NCBI RefSeq assembly: GCF_002159625.1
Contig: NZ_NFIZ01000011.1
Coordinates: 26,381-90,380 of the forward strand
Direction of reading: 5' to 3'
Source of the DNA: Olsenella sp. An285
GTDB taxonomy: Bacteria; Actinomycetota; Coriobacteriia; Coriobacteriales; Atopobiaceae
Length of the DNA: 64,000 nucleotides
Below, piece by piece: positions 27,906-36,624 of the stretch; the first letter of the stretch is position 1, and every line of letters starts with the position of its first letter. Below the pieces are notes generated by a model that was given only the letters and a program-made list of their open reading frames with translations, did not search any database and had not been told where the DNA came from. The position numbers and the translations under genes are program-made.

Positions 27906-28988
27906 ATGGCCAAGAGCAAGGGCATCACCAAGGAGATACATCCCCGCACCACGGGCGAGGAGCGAGACAAGGTCCTCAAGTCCACCACGGACGAGATCGA
28001 GAAGCGCTTTGGCAAGGGGTCCATCATGAGGTTCGGGGACGGAGGTCCCAGCCTCGAGGTGGAGGCCATCCCCACCGGCTCCATCGCGCTCGACGCCGCG
28101 CTCGGCATCGGCGGCGTGCCCCGCGGCAGGATCGTGGAGATCTACGGTCCCGAGTCCTCGGGCAAGACCACGCTCTCTCTCGAGATCCTTGCCGAGGCGC
28201 AGGCCATGGGCGGCGTCGTCGCGTTCATCGACGCCGAGCACGCCCTCGACCCCGGCTACGCCGCGCGCATCGGCGTGGACATAGACGAGGTGCTCATCTC
28301 CCAGCCGGACTTCGGCGAGCAGGCGCTCGAGATATGCGACATGCTGGTGAGATCGGGCGCCATCGACGTCGTGGTCGTGGATTCGGTGGCCGCGCTCACC
28401 CCGCGCGCAGAGATCGAGGGCGAGATCGGAGACTCCACCGTCGGCCTGCAGGCGCGCCTCATGAGCCAGGCGCTGCGCAAGCTCGCCGGCTCCCTCGCCA
28501 AGTCAAACACCACCTGCATCTTCATCAACCAGCTTCGCGAGAAGATCGGCGTCATGTTCGGCAACCCCGAGACCACGCCCGGCGGCCGCGCCCTCAAGTT
28601 CTTCTCCTCCGTGCGCATGGACATCCGCCGCGTGGACTCCATCAAGGTCAACAACGAGGTCGTGGGCAACCGCGTCCGCGTCAAGGTGGTCAAGAACAAG
28701 GTGGCGCCGCCCTTCAAGCAGGCCGAGTTCGACATCATGTACGGCCAGGGCATCTCCAAGGAGGGCTCGATCCTGGACATGGCGGTCGACCACGACATCG
28801 TGACCAAGTCGGGTGCCTGGTTCACGTACGAGACGGAGAGGCTCGGCCAGGGCCGCGAGGCCGCCAAGGAGTTCCTCGCCTCCAACCCCGACCTCATGGA
28901 CGAGATCGACCACAAGGTTCGCGTCGCGTGCGGCCTCGAGCTCGGGGACGAGCGCGTGGGCGAGGTCGTCGACCTCGTGGAGGAGTAG
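27906..28988 (+). CDS. recA: Recombinase RecA
   Basis: Strand-exchange ATPase and LexA co-protease. About 360 residues. An N-terminal extension of some 30 residues ([20 protein letters not shown]) precedes the usual start [14 protein letters not shown]. The Walker [13 protein letters not shown] is near residue 80; [11 protein letters not shown] and [21 protein letters not shown] are the loop motifs. The ATG at 27906 follows GAGGGAG. SOS control is shown by the LexA box in its promoter. The stop overlaps recX by one base. Confidence 0.97.
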   Translation: MAKSKGITKEIHPRTTGEERDKVLKSTTDEIEKRFGKGSIMRFGDGGPSLEVEAIPTGSIALDAALGIGGVPRGRIVEIYGPESSGKTTLSLEILAEAQAMGGVVAFIDAEHALDPGYAARIGVDIDEVLISQPDFGEQALEICDMLVRSGAIDVVVVDSVAALTPRAEIEGEIGDSTVGLQARLMSQALRKLAGSLAKSNTTCIFINQLREKIGVMFGNPETTPGGRALKFFSSVRMDIRRVDSIKVNNEVVGNRVRVKVVKNKVAPPFKQAEFDIMYGQGISKEGSILDMAVDHDIVTKSGAWFTYETERLGQGREAAKEFLASNPDLMDEIDHKVRVACGLELGDERVGEVVDLVEE

Positions 28989-29644
28989 TGGGCACCCTCG
29001 CGCTCCCTCGCGTTGAGGTGTCCCTCCCGGAGCGCGGGCGCGCGGGGTCGCGGCGCCCTGCCGAGGTGCGCTCCCTCACCGAGGGGGGCGGCGAGGAGCG
29101 GGTCGAGGTGCCCGTCGAGGTGGGTCGCAGGCTCGTCTCTTCGCTCGGCGGAGACTCCGTCCCGTGCTCTCCCGAGCGCCTGCGCCAGCTTCTGGACGAC
29201 GCCCTGGAGACCTGCGCCCGCGGTAGGGTTGAGACCCTCGTGGGCAGGAGGGACTACTGCGCGCGCGAGCTCTCAGAGAGGCTCCTCTCCCTCGGCTATC
29301 CCGCCCGCGTCGTGGACGAGCGGGTCGAGCGGGCCGTGGGCGCCGGAGTCGTCGATGATGCCCGCTATGCGCGCTCCTTCGTCCGCTCCAAGGTCGCGGC
29401 CGGGTGGGGGCGCGCCCGCATCGAGCGCGAGCTCGAGCGCAGGGGCGTCTCGCGCGAGGTCGCCTCGCTTGCCGCGGACGAGGAGATGGCAGAGACGGAC
29501 GAGTGCGAGCGCGCCCTCTCGCTCGCCTCCCGCAGGCCCCTCACGGGGAGGAACGACGTCCAGAGGATCGCTCGCTTCCTCTGCGGGCGCGGGTTCCCCC
29601 CGGCCGTCGCCTTTGACGCCGCGCGGGAGGTCGTCGGGTCGTGA
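28988..29644 (+). CDS. recX: Regulatory protein RecX
   Basis: Inhibitor/modulator of RecA filaments. About 218 residues, longer than many RecX because of an unconserved N-terminal part of about 70 residues. The helical repeats include GRRDYCARELSERLLSLGYP, VDDARYARSFVRSK and WGRARIERELERRGV. A GTG start overlaps the recA stop (TAGTG), so the two are probably co-translated and co-induced. Confidence 0.9.
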   Translation: MGTLALPRVEVSLPERGRAGSRRPAEVRSLTEGGGEERVEVPVEVGRRLVSSLGGDSVPCSPERLRQLLDDALETCARGRVETLVGRRDYCARELSERLLSLGYPARVVDERVERAVGAGVVDDARYARSFVRSKVAAGWGRARIERELERRGVSREVASLAADEEMAETDECERALSLASRRPLTGRNDVQRIARFLCGRGFPPAVAFDAAREVVGS

Positions 29645-29668
29645 CCCCGTGGATACGCCCGGGCGCAT

Positions 29669-29697
29669 TTGACATAACCTAACACCCAACTTACGAT
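29669..29697 (+). promoter_or_regulatory. rny: Promoter of rny
   Basis: TTGACA (29669-29674), 17-base spacer, TACGAT (29692-29697). The predicted leader is about 180 bases and contains the stems GGCACG/CGTGTGCC near 29780 and CCGCGG/CCGCGG near 29828, so post-transcriptional control is possible. Confidence 0.8.
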
Positions 29698-29886
29698 TGA
29701 ATGGCTATTGGAGCGCGCTCTCTCGCTGGACTGCCAGCTGCTTTGATATCTTGCACGTCACAAGCTAGCCTCCGCTCAGGCACGTTCTCAACGTGTGCCG
29801 GGACCGCACCTCCGATGGCGGGTTCCGCGGCCGAGCCGCGGTCTCCAGAACCACTACGAAGAAATCGCGTCATCTGAGGAGCACAC

Positions 29887-31437
29887 ATGGAAATCGTATT
29901 CGCGCTGATAGGGCTCGTGGTCGGGGCGGGCGTCGCCTACTTCCTGCTCTCCGGCCAGAGCAACTCCAAGGTCAAGGCGGCTGAGGCCCAGCTCGACTCC
30001 GCCCGTACCGAGTCCGAGCGCATCCGCTCTGAGGCCGCGCGCCAGGCGGAGAACGCAAAGAAGGAGGCCGTCCTCGAGGCCAAGGAGGAGATCCTCGCGC
30101 TCAAGCAGACCTCCGAGGCAGAGGAGAAGAAGCGCAAGCAGGACCTCCAGAACCTCGAGAACCGCATCATGCAGCGCGAGGAGTCCCTCGATCACAGGAA
30201 CGACGCCCTCGACCGCCGCGAGCACCAGCTCTCCAGCCTCCAGGGTCAGCTCGACCGCAGGAAGAACGACCTCGACGAGATGGAGGCCAAGAAGACCGCC
30301 GAGCTTGAGCGCATCGCCGGGCTCTCCTCGGACGAGGCTCACGACGAGCTCATCGCACGCGTTCGCGCCGAGTCCGTGCGCGACGAGGCGCAGATCCTGC
30401 GCGAGTCCGAGCAGCGCGTCCGTGCCCAGGCGGACAAGACCGCCCGCGAGATCGTCTCCACGGCCATCCAGCGCTGCGCCGCGGACCAGGCGGGCGAGAT
30501 CACGGTCACCTCGGTCCACATTCCCTCCGACGACCTCAAGGGCCGCATCATCGGTCGCGAGGGCCGCAACATCCGCACCTTCGAGCAGGTCTCCGGCGTC
30601 TCCCTGGTCATCGACGACACGCCCGAGACCGTCGTCCTCTCGAGCTTCGACCCCGTCCGCCGCGAGACCGCCCGCGTCGCGCTCGAGAACCTCATCGCGG
30701 ACGGCCGCATCCACCCGGCCCGCATCGAGGAGCTCTACAAGAAGGCCGAGACCCTCGTTGCCGAGCGCGTGCGCGAGGCCGGCGAGCAGGCCGCCTTCGA
30801 CGCCGGCATCCACGACCTGCACCCCGAGCTCGTGAAGACGCTCGGCGCGCTGCGCTACCGCACCTCCTTCGGACAGAACGTCCTCTCGCACTCCGTCCAG
30901 GTCTCCGCGCTCTGCGGCATCATGGCCTCCGAGCTCGGCCTCGACGAGGCGCCCGCCAAGCGCGCAGGCCTGCTCCACGACCTCGGCAAGGCCATCGACC
31001 ACGAGGTCGAGGGCCCGCACGCCGTCATCGGCGCCGACCTCGCGCGTCGCTACGGGGAGCGCCCCGAGATCGTTCACGCCATCGAGGCGCACCACGCCGA
31101 CGTCGACCCCGACACCGTCCTCGACGTTCTCGTGCAGGCCGCCGACGCCATCTCCGCCGCCCGTCCCGGCGCCCGCAGGGAGTCCGCGGAAAGCTACATC
31201 AAGAGGCTCGAGAAGCTCGAGGAGATCTCCAACGCCCACGACGGCGTCGAGCGCACCTATGCCATGCAGGCGGGCCGCGAGCTCCACGTCATGGTCGAGC
31301 CCGAGAAGATCTCTGACGCCCAGGCGACCGTCCTCGCCCACGACATCGCCAAGCAGATCGAGGACGAGATGGAGTATCCCGGCCAGGTCCGCGTGGTTGT
31401 CATCCGCGAGTCCCGCGCCGTGGACGTGGCCAAGTAA
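29887..31437 (+). CDS. rny: Ribonuclease Y
   Basis: Membrane-anchored endoribonuclease that starts mRNA decay in many Gram-positives. About 516 residues: one N-terminal membrane helix (VFALIGLVVGAGVAYFLL), a long coiled coil to about residue 190, a KH domain (GRIIGREGRNIRTFEQVSGV), and an HD domain with LLHDLGKAIDHE as metal site. The ending RVVVIRESRAVDVAK is typical. The ATG follows GAGGAG. A gene for a GHKL ATPase starts nine bases after the stop. Confidence 0.97.
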   Translation: MEIVFALIGLVVGAGVAYFLLSGQSNSKVKAAEAQLDSARTESERIRSEAARQAENAKKEAVLEAKEEILALKQTSEAEEKKRKQDLQNLENRIMQREESLDHRNDALDRREHQLSSLQGQLDRRKNDLDEMEAKKTAELERIAGLSSDEAHDELIARVRAESVRDEAQILRESEQRVRAQADKTAREIVSTAIQRCAADQAGEITVTSVHIPSDDLKGRIIGREGRNIRTFEQVSGVSLVIDDTPETVVLSSFDPVRRETARVALENLIADGRIHPARIEELYKKAETLVAERVREAGEQAAFDAGIHDLHPELVKTLGALRYRTSFGQNVLSHSVQVSALCGIMASELGLDEAPAKRAGLLHDLGKAIDHEVEGPHAVIGADLARRYGERPEIVHAIEAHHADVDPDTVLDVLVQAADAISAARPGARRESAESYIKRLEKLEEISNAHDGVERTYAMQAGRELHVMVEPEKISDAQATVLAHDIAKQIEDEMEYPGQVRVVVIRESRAVDVAK

Positions 31438-31446
31438 GCGGGGCAG

Positions 31447-32532
31447 ATGGGCTCCGACGGCGCACAGGGGCTTGCCGGCTTCGTCTCGCTCATGGGAGGC
31501 GACCGGTCCCTCAGGGTTGAGGAGAGCCTCGGCGAGGGCTTCGTTCGCCTCAGGGTGGCCGAGGCCGAGCGCCGTCAGGCGAAGCATGACGTCCGCTGCG
31601 TCGAGGACGCCGTGATCGAGATGCTCCGCAACTCGCGCGACGCCGGGGCCACCCACGTCTACGTCGCCACCTCCCGCGAGGGGGACCTGCGCACCACCGT
31701 CGTTCTCGACGATGGCTCGGGCGTTCCGGATGATATGCGCGAGCGCGTCTTCGAGGCGCGCGTGACCTCCAAGCTCGAGAGCTTCCACATGGACCGCTGG
31801 GGCGTTCACGGGCGCGGCATGGCGCTCTACTCCATCAGGGAGAACGCCGTATCCGCCGAGGTCGTCTCCTCCGGGAGGGGCCTCGGCGCCTCCATACGGG
31901 TGGTGACGGACGCGAGGAGCCTCCCCGAGCGGGCCGACCAGTCGAGCTGGCCCGTCCTGGGGCGCGATGACGACGGCTCCCAGGCGTGCGTACGGGGTCC
32001 GCACAACATCGTCAGGACCTGCTGCGAGTTCGCGCTCGAGGAGCGCGGTCGCTGCGAGGTCTACCTTGGGTCCCCGGCTGAGATCGCCGCCACCGCGCGT
32101 GCTCGCGTCGCTCCCTCCGTGGGCCCCGCCGAGCTCGTCTTCATGGACGGCCTCTCGGGCCTTCCCGTCCTCGAGCGGCTCTCCGCTGCCGCGGACGCCG
32201 CCGAGCTCTGTGTGGTCGCCGCCTCCCTCGGGCTCGACATGTCCGAGCGGACGGCGCACCGCATCGTCTCGGGTCAGGTCCGTCCCGTGCCGAGCGTCCT
32301 CTCGCGTCTCACGAGCGCTGGTGACGCGCCCGGTCGCCGCGAGGTCGACCTCATGAGGGACAGGCGCAGCCTCAGGGTCTCCCGGGAGGACGTCGAGGAG
32401 TTCTCGCGCGTCATGGAGCGCGACTTCGCCCTTCTCGGCGAGAGGTACTACCTCGACCTTGCCTCCGAGCCCCGCGTGAGCGTGGGGAGAGGGAGGATCA
32501 CCGTCACCTTCGACCTCTTGGACGGCGACTAG
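31447..32532 (+). CDS. GHKL-family ATPase of unknown function
   Basis: About 361 residues. The N-terminal half has the three ATP-binding boxes of the GHKL fold (HSP90, MutL, histidine kinase type): N-box EDAVIEMLRNSRDAG near residue 55, G1 DDGSGVP near 88, and G2 GVHGRGMALYSI near 118. No HisKA dimerisation helix, receiver, sensor or membrane segment is visible, so it is not an ordinary histidine kinase. The C-terminal half (FMDGLSGLPVLERL; SERTAHRIVSGQVRPVPSVLSRL) does not match a family I recognise, though it contains a possible helix-turn-helix. It lies between rny and spoVS, nine bases after rny. Confidence 0.75.
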   Translation: MGSDGAQGLAGFVSLMGGDRSLRVEESLGEGFVRLRVAEAERRQAKHDVRCVEDAVIEMLRNSRDAGATHVYVATSREGDLRTTVVLDDGSGVPDDMRERVFEARVTSKLESFHMDRWGVHGRGMALYSIRENAVSAEVVSSGRGLGASIRVVTDARSLPERADQSSWPVLGRDDDGSQACVRGPHNIVRTCCEFALEERGRCEVYLGSPAEIAATARARVAPSVGPAELVFMDGLSGLPVLERLSAAADAAELCVVAASLGLDMSERTAHRIVSGQVRPVPSVLSRLTSAGDAPGRREVDLMRDRRSLRVSREDVEEFSRVMERDFALLGERYYLDLASEPRVSVGRGRITVTFDLLDGD

Positions 32533-32548
32533 GCCCGCCGGTAAGAGC

Positions 32549-32577
32549 TTCACTATCTGACCCGTTACCAGTAGAAT
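32549..32577 (+). promoter_or_regulatory. Promoter of the spoVS-miaB-miaA-hflX cluster
   Basis: TTCACT (32549-32554), exactly 17 bases, TAGAAT (32572-32577). The predicted start near 32584 leaves a leader of about 60 bases before spoVS. Confidence 0.7.
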
Positions 32578-32644
32578 CTTCGAGCAGACGAACGTATCAG
32601 AGTCGCAGCAGACCGTAACAGCACCACGGCAGGAGTCACGCAAC

Positions 32645-32956
32645 ATGGAATACCTAAAGGTCTCGAGCAAGTCTTCGCCCGCGTCCGTCGCGGGGGCCAT
32701 CGCCGGCCTCGTGAAGGACGGCGTGCCGGTGAACATGCAGTGCGTGGGCGCTGGCGCCGTGAACCAGGCCATCAAGGCCATCGCCATCGCTCGCGGCTTT
32801 CTCATCCCCACGGGCGTGGACATCTCCTGCGCCCCCACGTTCTCCGACATCGAGATCTCCGGCGAGAGCCGAACCGCCATCAGGATCGCCGTCTACGTCC
32901 ACAGGATCTCCGGGCCCTCGGCTGCCTCGACCGACTCTCCGGAGGTGGTCGCGTGA
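32645..32956 (+). CDS. spoVS: Stage V sporulation protein S (SpoVS)
   Basis: Alba-like nucleic-acid-binding fold; about 103 residues, about 15 more than Bacillus SpoVS, the excess being a C-terminal Ser/Pro tail. LKVSSKSSPASVAGAIAG, AVNQAIKAIAIARGF and the C-terminal ISGESRTAIRIAV are diagnostic. In Bacillus it affects sporulation, but orthologs occur in non-sporulating lineages. It overlaps miaB by four bases, so here it is tied to a tRNA-modification operon. Confidence 0.93.
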   Translation: MEYLKVSSKSSPASVAGAIAGLVKDGVPVNMQCVGAGAVNQAIKAIAIARGFLIPTGVDISCAPTFSDIEISGESRTAIRIAVYVHRISGPSAASTDSPEVVA

Positions 32957-34323
32957 CCACGGGCGGAGCCTCCCTCGCCGGCAGGACCTACTGGGTCAAG
33001 ACCTTCGGCTGCCAGATGAACCTCCATGATGCCGAGCGCGTGGCGGGCCTCCTCGAGTCCTGCGGCTGCATCTGCGTCCCCACCGCCGAGGAGGCGGACA
33101 TCGTCGTCTTCATGACGTGCTGCGTCCGCGACAACGCCGACCAGCGCCTCTACGGACAGGCCTCCGCCATGGTGAGCGCCCCGACGCCCCCCTCGGGCCG
33201 TCGCGTGGTCTGCATCGGCGGCTGCATCGCGCAGCGCGACGGGGAGCGCGTCCGCGGGAACATCCCCTGCGCCGACGTCGTCTTTGGAACGAGCGCCCTC
33301 GCGAGCCTGCCCGGCCTCATCGAGGAGGCGCTCGCCTCCGACGGACGGCCCGTGGAGGTGGACACCGTCGAGGAGGGGAGGCCCTTCTCCACCGACCTCC
33401 CGAGCCACCGCGCCCAGCCCTTCCACGCCTGGGTGCCCATCATGACCGGGTGCGACAACTTCTGCACCTACTGCATCGTCCCGCACGTGCGCGGCCGCGA
33501 GCGCAGCCGCACCATGGAGAGCATCGTCTCCGAGGTCGAGGCGCTCGTCGCAGACGGCGTGCGCGAGGTCACGCTGCTCGGCCAGAACGTCAACTCCTAC
33601 GGGCGCAACATCTACGGCTCGCCCCGCTTCGCCGAGCTCCTCCGAAGGGTGGGGGAGACCGGGGTCGAGCGCATCCGCTTCACCTCCTCCAACCCCAAGG
33701 ACCTCTCCGACGAGGTCATCTCGGCCATGGCGGAGGTCCCGGCCGTCATGCCGCACCTCCACCTCGCCGTCCAGAGCGGCTCCACGCGCGTTCTGCGGGC
33801 GATGAACAGGCGCTACACGCGCGAGCAGTACCTCGACCTCGTGGGGCGCCTGCGCGCGGCCATCCCCGGCCTCGCCCTCTCCACGGACATCATCGTCGGC
33901 TTCCCGGGGGAGACCGAGGAGGACTTCGAGGAGACGCGCTCCCTCGTCCGCGAGGCCGCCTTCTCGTCCGCCTTCACCTTCATCTACTCCCCGCGCCCCG
34001 GGACGCCGGCGGCGGAGATGCCCGACGACACCCCCCATGAGGTCATCCAGGGGCGCTTCGACCGGCTCGCCGAGCTCGTGGCACAGCAGGCGCACGACGC
34101 CAACCAGGCGGACCTCGGAACCGTCTCCCGCGTGCTCGTCGAGGGCGCCTCAAAGCGGGACGACTCGGTCCTCGTTGGCCACAGCGAGAAGAACCAGACG
34201 GTCCACTTCGCCCTTCCCGAGGGGCGCTCGCCCGAGGAGTACGTCGGGAAGGTCGTCGACGTGCTCGTGGACGAGGCGCGCACGTGGTACCTGCGCGGGG
34301 CCGTGACGGGCGAGCCCAGATGA
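32953..34323 (+). CDS. miaB: tRNA-2-methylthio-N6-dimethylallyladenosine synthase MiaB
   Basis: Radical SAM enzyme that methylthiolates i6A37 of tRNA, acting on the product of MiaA encoded next. About 456 residues. TFGCQMNLHDAER and MTCCVRDNA give first-cluster cysteines; CDNFCTYC (near 167-174) followed by IVPHVRGRERSR is the MiaB-specific radical SAM region; FTSSNPKDLS and a TRAM domain follow. A GTG start overlaps the spoVS stop; its own stop overlaps miaA (ATGA). Confidence 0.96.
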   Translation: MTTGGASLAGRTYWVKTFGCQMNLHDAERVAGLLESCGCICVPTAEEADIVVFMTCCVRDNADQRLYGQASAMVSAPTPPSGRRVVCIGGCIAQRDGERVRGNIPCADVVFGTSALASLPGLIEEALASDGRPVEVDTVEEGRPFSTDLPSHRAQPFHAWVPIMTGCDNFCTYCIVPHVRGRERSRTMESIVSEVEALVADGVREVTLLGQNVNSYGRNIYGSPRFAELLRRVGETGVERIRFTSSNPKDLSDEVISAMAEVPAVMPHLHLAVQSGSTRVLRAMNRRYTREQYLDLVGRLRAAIPGLALSTDIIVGFPGETEEDFEETRSLVREAAFSSAFTFIYSPRPGTPAAEMPDDTPHEVIQGRFDRLAELVAQQAHDANQADLGTVSRVLVEGASKRDDSVLVGHSEKNQTVHFALPEGRSPEEYVGKVVDVLVDEARTWYLRGAVTGEPR

Positions 34324-35258
34324 GCCTCGGTCGCGTCGTCTGCGTCGTAGGGCCAACGGCCTCCGGCAAGAGCGCCGTGGCCGACCTCCTTGCGCGTGCC
34401 CTGGGGACCTCCGTCGTCTCCGTCGACGCGATGCAGGTCTATCGCGGCATGGACATCGGCACCGCCAAGACCCCGCCCGCCGAGCGCCTCGCCCCGCTCC
34501 TCATGGTGGACGTGGCGGACCCGCTCGAGGACTACTCCGTCAGGCTCTTCCAGAGAGACGCCCGCGCCTGCGTCGACGCCCTTCTCGCCGAGGACCGCGT
34601 CCCCATCCTCTGCGGGGGAACGGGGCTCTACCTCGACGCCGTCATCGACGAGATGAGCTTTCCCGCCGGCGAGAAGGGCGGCGCGTCCAGGCGCGCCTAC
34701 GAGGCGCTCCTGGGCGAGCGCGGCCCCGCGGCGCTCCACGCGCTCCTTTCCGAGCGAGACCCCGAGAGCGCGGCGATCATTCACCCCAACAACTCCCGCC
34801 GGGTGGTGAGGGCGCTCGAGATGCTCGACGAGGGGGAGTCCTACGCCCGGAAGCACCGCGGCCTCAGGGCCCACGTCCCCCACTATGACGCCGTCATCTG
34901 GGGGCTCACCATGGATAGGGGGCGCCTCTATGAGAGGATTGACGCCCGCGTGGACGCCATGGTCGCCTCAGGGCTCGTGGACGAGGTGCGGCAGCTTGCT
35001 GAGCGGGGCCTCACGACGGAGCTCACCGCCGGGCAGGCTATTGGCTACAAGGAGGTCCTGCAGGCGCTCGCCGGCGAGTGCACCCTCGAGGAGGCCATCG
35101 AGACCATCAAGCTCCGCTCGAGGCGCTACGCCAAGCGTCAGCTCTCCTGGCTCAGGCGCGACGGCAGGGTCCGCTGGCTCGACCTCGACGAGCTCGGTGT
35201 GGAGGGCGCCGTCGACACCGTTCTCGAGGGGCTGGGGGTTCGCCGTGGGTCGCTTTAA
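34320..35258 (+). CDS. miaA: tRNA dimethylallyltransferase MiaA
   Basis: Adds the dimethylallyl group to A37 of tRNAs reading UNN codons. About 312 residues: P-loop VVGPTASGKS at residue 9, DAMQVYRGMDIGTAKT, GGTGLYLDAV, AGQAIGYKE and a C-terminal RSRRYAKRQLSWLRRD are the family motifs. An insertion, FPAGEKGGASRRAYE, carries one of the recurring GGCGAGAAG 9-mers. It overlaps miaB by four bases and hflX by 14. Confidence 0.96.
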   Translation: MSLGRVVCVVGPTASGKSAVADLLARALGTSVVSVDAMQVYRGMDIGTAKTPPAERLAPLLMVDVADPLEDYSVRLFQRDARACVDALLAEDRVPILCGGTGLYLDAVIDEMSFPAGEKGGASRRAYEALLGERGPAALHALLSERDPESAAIIHPNNSRRVVRALEMLDEGESYARKHRGLRAHVPHYDAVIWGLTMDRGRLYERIDARVDAMVASGLVDEVRQLAERGLTTELTAGQAIGYKEVLQALAGECTLEEAIETIKLRSRRYAKRQLSWLRRDGRVRWLDLDELGVEGAVDTVLEGLGVRRGSL

Positions 35259-36624
35259 GCCGCACTCCACCGCGCCCGTGCCCGAGCGCGCCATCCTCGT
35301 GGGCGTGGACCTCGGGAACTCCGAGTGGTCCTGCGAGGAGTCCCTCGCCGAGCTCGCGCGCCTCGCCGAGACCGACGGCGCCGAGGTGGTCCTCACCATG
35401 ACGCAGAGGCTCGACGCCCCCGTGCCCAAGACCTTCATCGGCAAGGGCAAGGTGGAGGAGCTCTGCTCCTATGTCCGCAGCCTCAACGCCGACGTCGTCA
35501 TCTTTGACGACGAGCTCAGTCCCTCCCAGCAGGCGAACCTCGAGAGGATCGTTGGCGAGCCGGTGAAGATCATCGACCGCACGGCGCTCATCCTCGACAT
35601 CTTTGGCGTGCACGCCAAGACCCACGAGGGTCGTCTTCAGGTCCAGCTCGCGCAGCTCCAGTACGTCCTCCCGCGCCTGCGCGGCATGTGGAGCCACCTC
35701 GTTGGCGAGCAGACCAGGGGTGGCATCGGCAGCCGCTTCGGCCAGGGCGAGAGCCAGCTCGAGGTGGACCGTCGCCTCATCCGCTCGCGCATCTCCACGC
35801 TGAGAAGGGAGCTCGAGCGGCTGGAGAGGCGACGCGGGGTGCAGAGCAAGGCGCGCTGGGACTCCGGGGTGTACCGCGTTGCCCTCGTGGGCTACACCAA
35901 CGCCGGCAAGTCGACGCTGCTCAACCGCCTCACCGGCTCTGACGTCTACGTGCGAGACGAGCTGTTCGCCACGCTCGACCCCACCACGCGCGCGCTCGAC
36001 CTCGACGAGGGAAGGAAGATCACCGTCACCGACACGGTGGGCTTCATCCAGAAGCTCCCCACCATGCTCGTGGAGTCGTTCAAGTCCACGCTCGCGGAGG
36101 TGCGCGCCGCCGACCTCGTCCTTCTGGTGGTGGACGCCTCGGACCCGCATCGCGAGCTTCAGATCGACGCCGTTCGATCCGTCCTGGCAGAGATCGGGGC
36201 GGACTCCATCCGCAGCGTGACCGTCCTCAACAAGTGTGACGCTCTGAGCCCGGAGGAGCTCCGCCAGTCGCTCGTCGCGCACCCGGACGCCCAGGCGGTC
36301 TCCGCCCTTGAGGGTACGGGCATGAGGGGGCTCCTCTACCGCATAGCCCAGGAGGCAGCGGCGGGAAGCGTCACCATGACCGTGCTCGTGCCCTACGAGA
36401 AGGGCCTCCTCATGAAGATGGTTCACGAGCGCTGTCAGGTCATTCGCGAGAGCTACGTGCAGGGCGGCCTCCTCGCCACCGTGAAGGCGGACGAGCGCAT
36501 GGCGCGCACCCTGGCACCCTATGCGGCCTCAGAGGACGACGCCGGCGACGAGGGCGCTCACGGCCAGGAGGGCCGGCTGGTGGAGGACGTAGACCGCGAG
36601 GGCGTGGCGCCCGACGAGGGCTAG
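35245..36624 (+). CDS. hflX: GTPase HflX
   Basis: Ribosome-splitting GTPase active under stress. About 459 residues: an N-terminal HflX domain (TFIGKGKVEELCSYV; VIFDDELSPSQQANLE; VHAKTHEGRLQVQLAQLQY; GSRFGQGESQLEVDRR) and the G domain with GYTNAGKSTLLNRL near residue 215, DTVGFIQKLP and NKCD. The GTG at 35245 lies inside miaA. The C-terminal about 30 residues are acidic and low in conservation, and exactly this part is overlapped by the convergent gene on the other strand. Confidence 0.95.
   Translation: MGRFKPHSTAPVPERAILVGVDLGNSEWSCEESLAELARLAETDGAEVVLTMTQRLDAPVPKTFIGKGKVEELCSYVRSLNADVVIFDDELSPSQQANLERIVGEPVKIIDRTALILDIFGVHAKTHEGRLQVQLAQLQYVLPRLRGMWSHLVGEQTRGGIGSRFGQGESQLEVDRRLIRSRISTLRRELERLERRRGVQSKARWDSGVYRVALVGYTNAGKSTLLNRLTGSDVYVRDELFATLDPTTRALDLDEGRKITVTDTVGFIQKLPTMLVESFKSTLAEVRAADLVLLVVDASDPHRELQIDAVRSVLAEIGADSIRSVTVLNKCDALSPEELRQSLVAHPDAQAVSALEGTGMRGLLYRIAQEAAAGSVTMTVLVPYEKGLLMKMVHERCQVIRESYVQGGLLATVKADERMARTLAPYAASEDDAGDEGAHGQEGRLVEDVDREGVAPDEG

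Noticed and set aside
29854..32880. Minus-strand open frame of about 1000 codons opposite rny and the GHKL gene
   Set aside because: High GC leaves long stop-free antisense frames. The translation is repetitive in Leu/Gly/Asp/Val with no motif, while the plus strand encodes clear conserved proteins.
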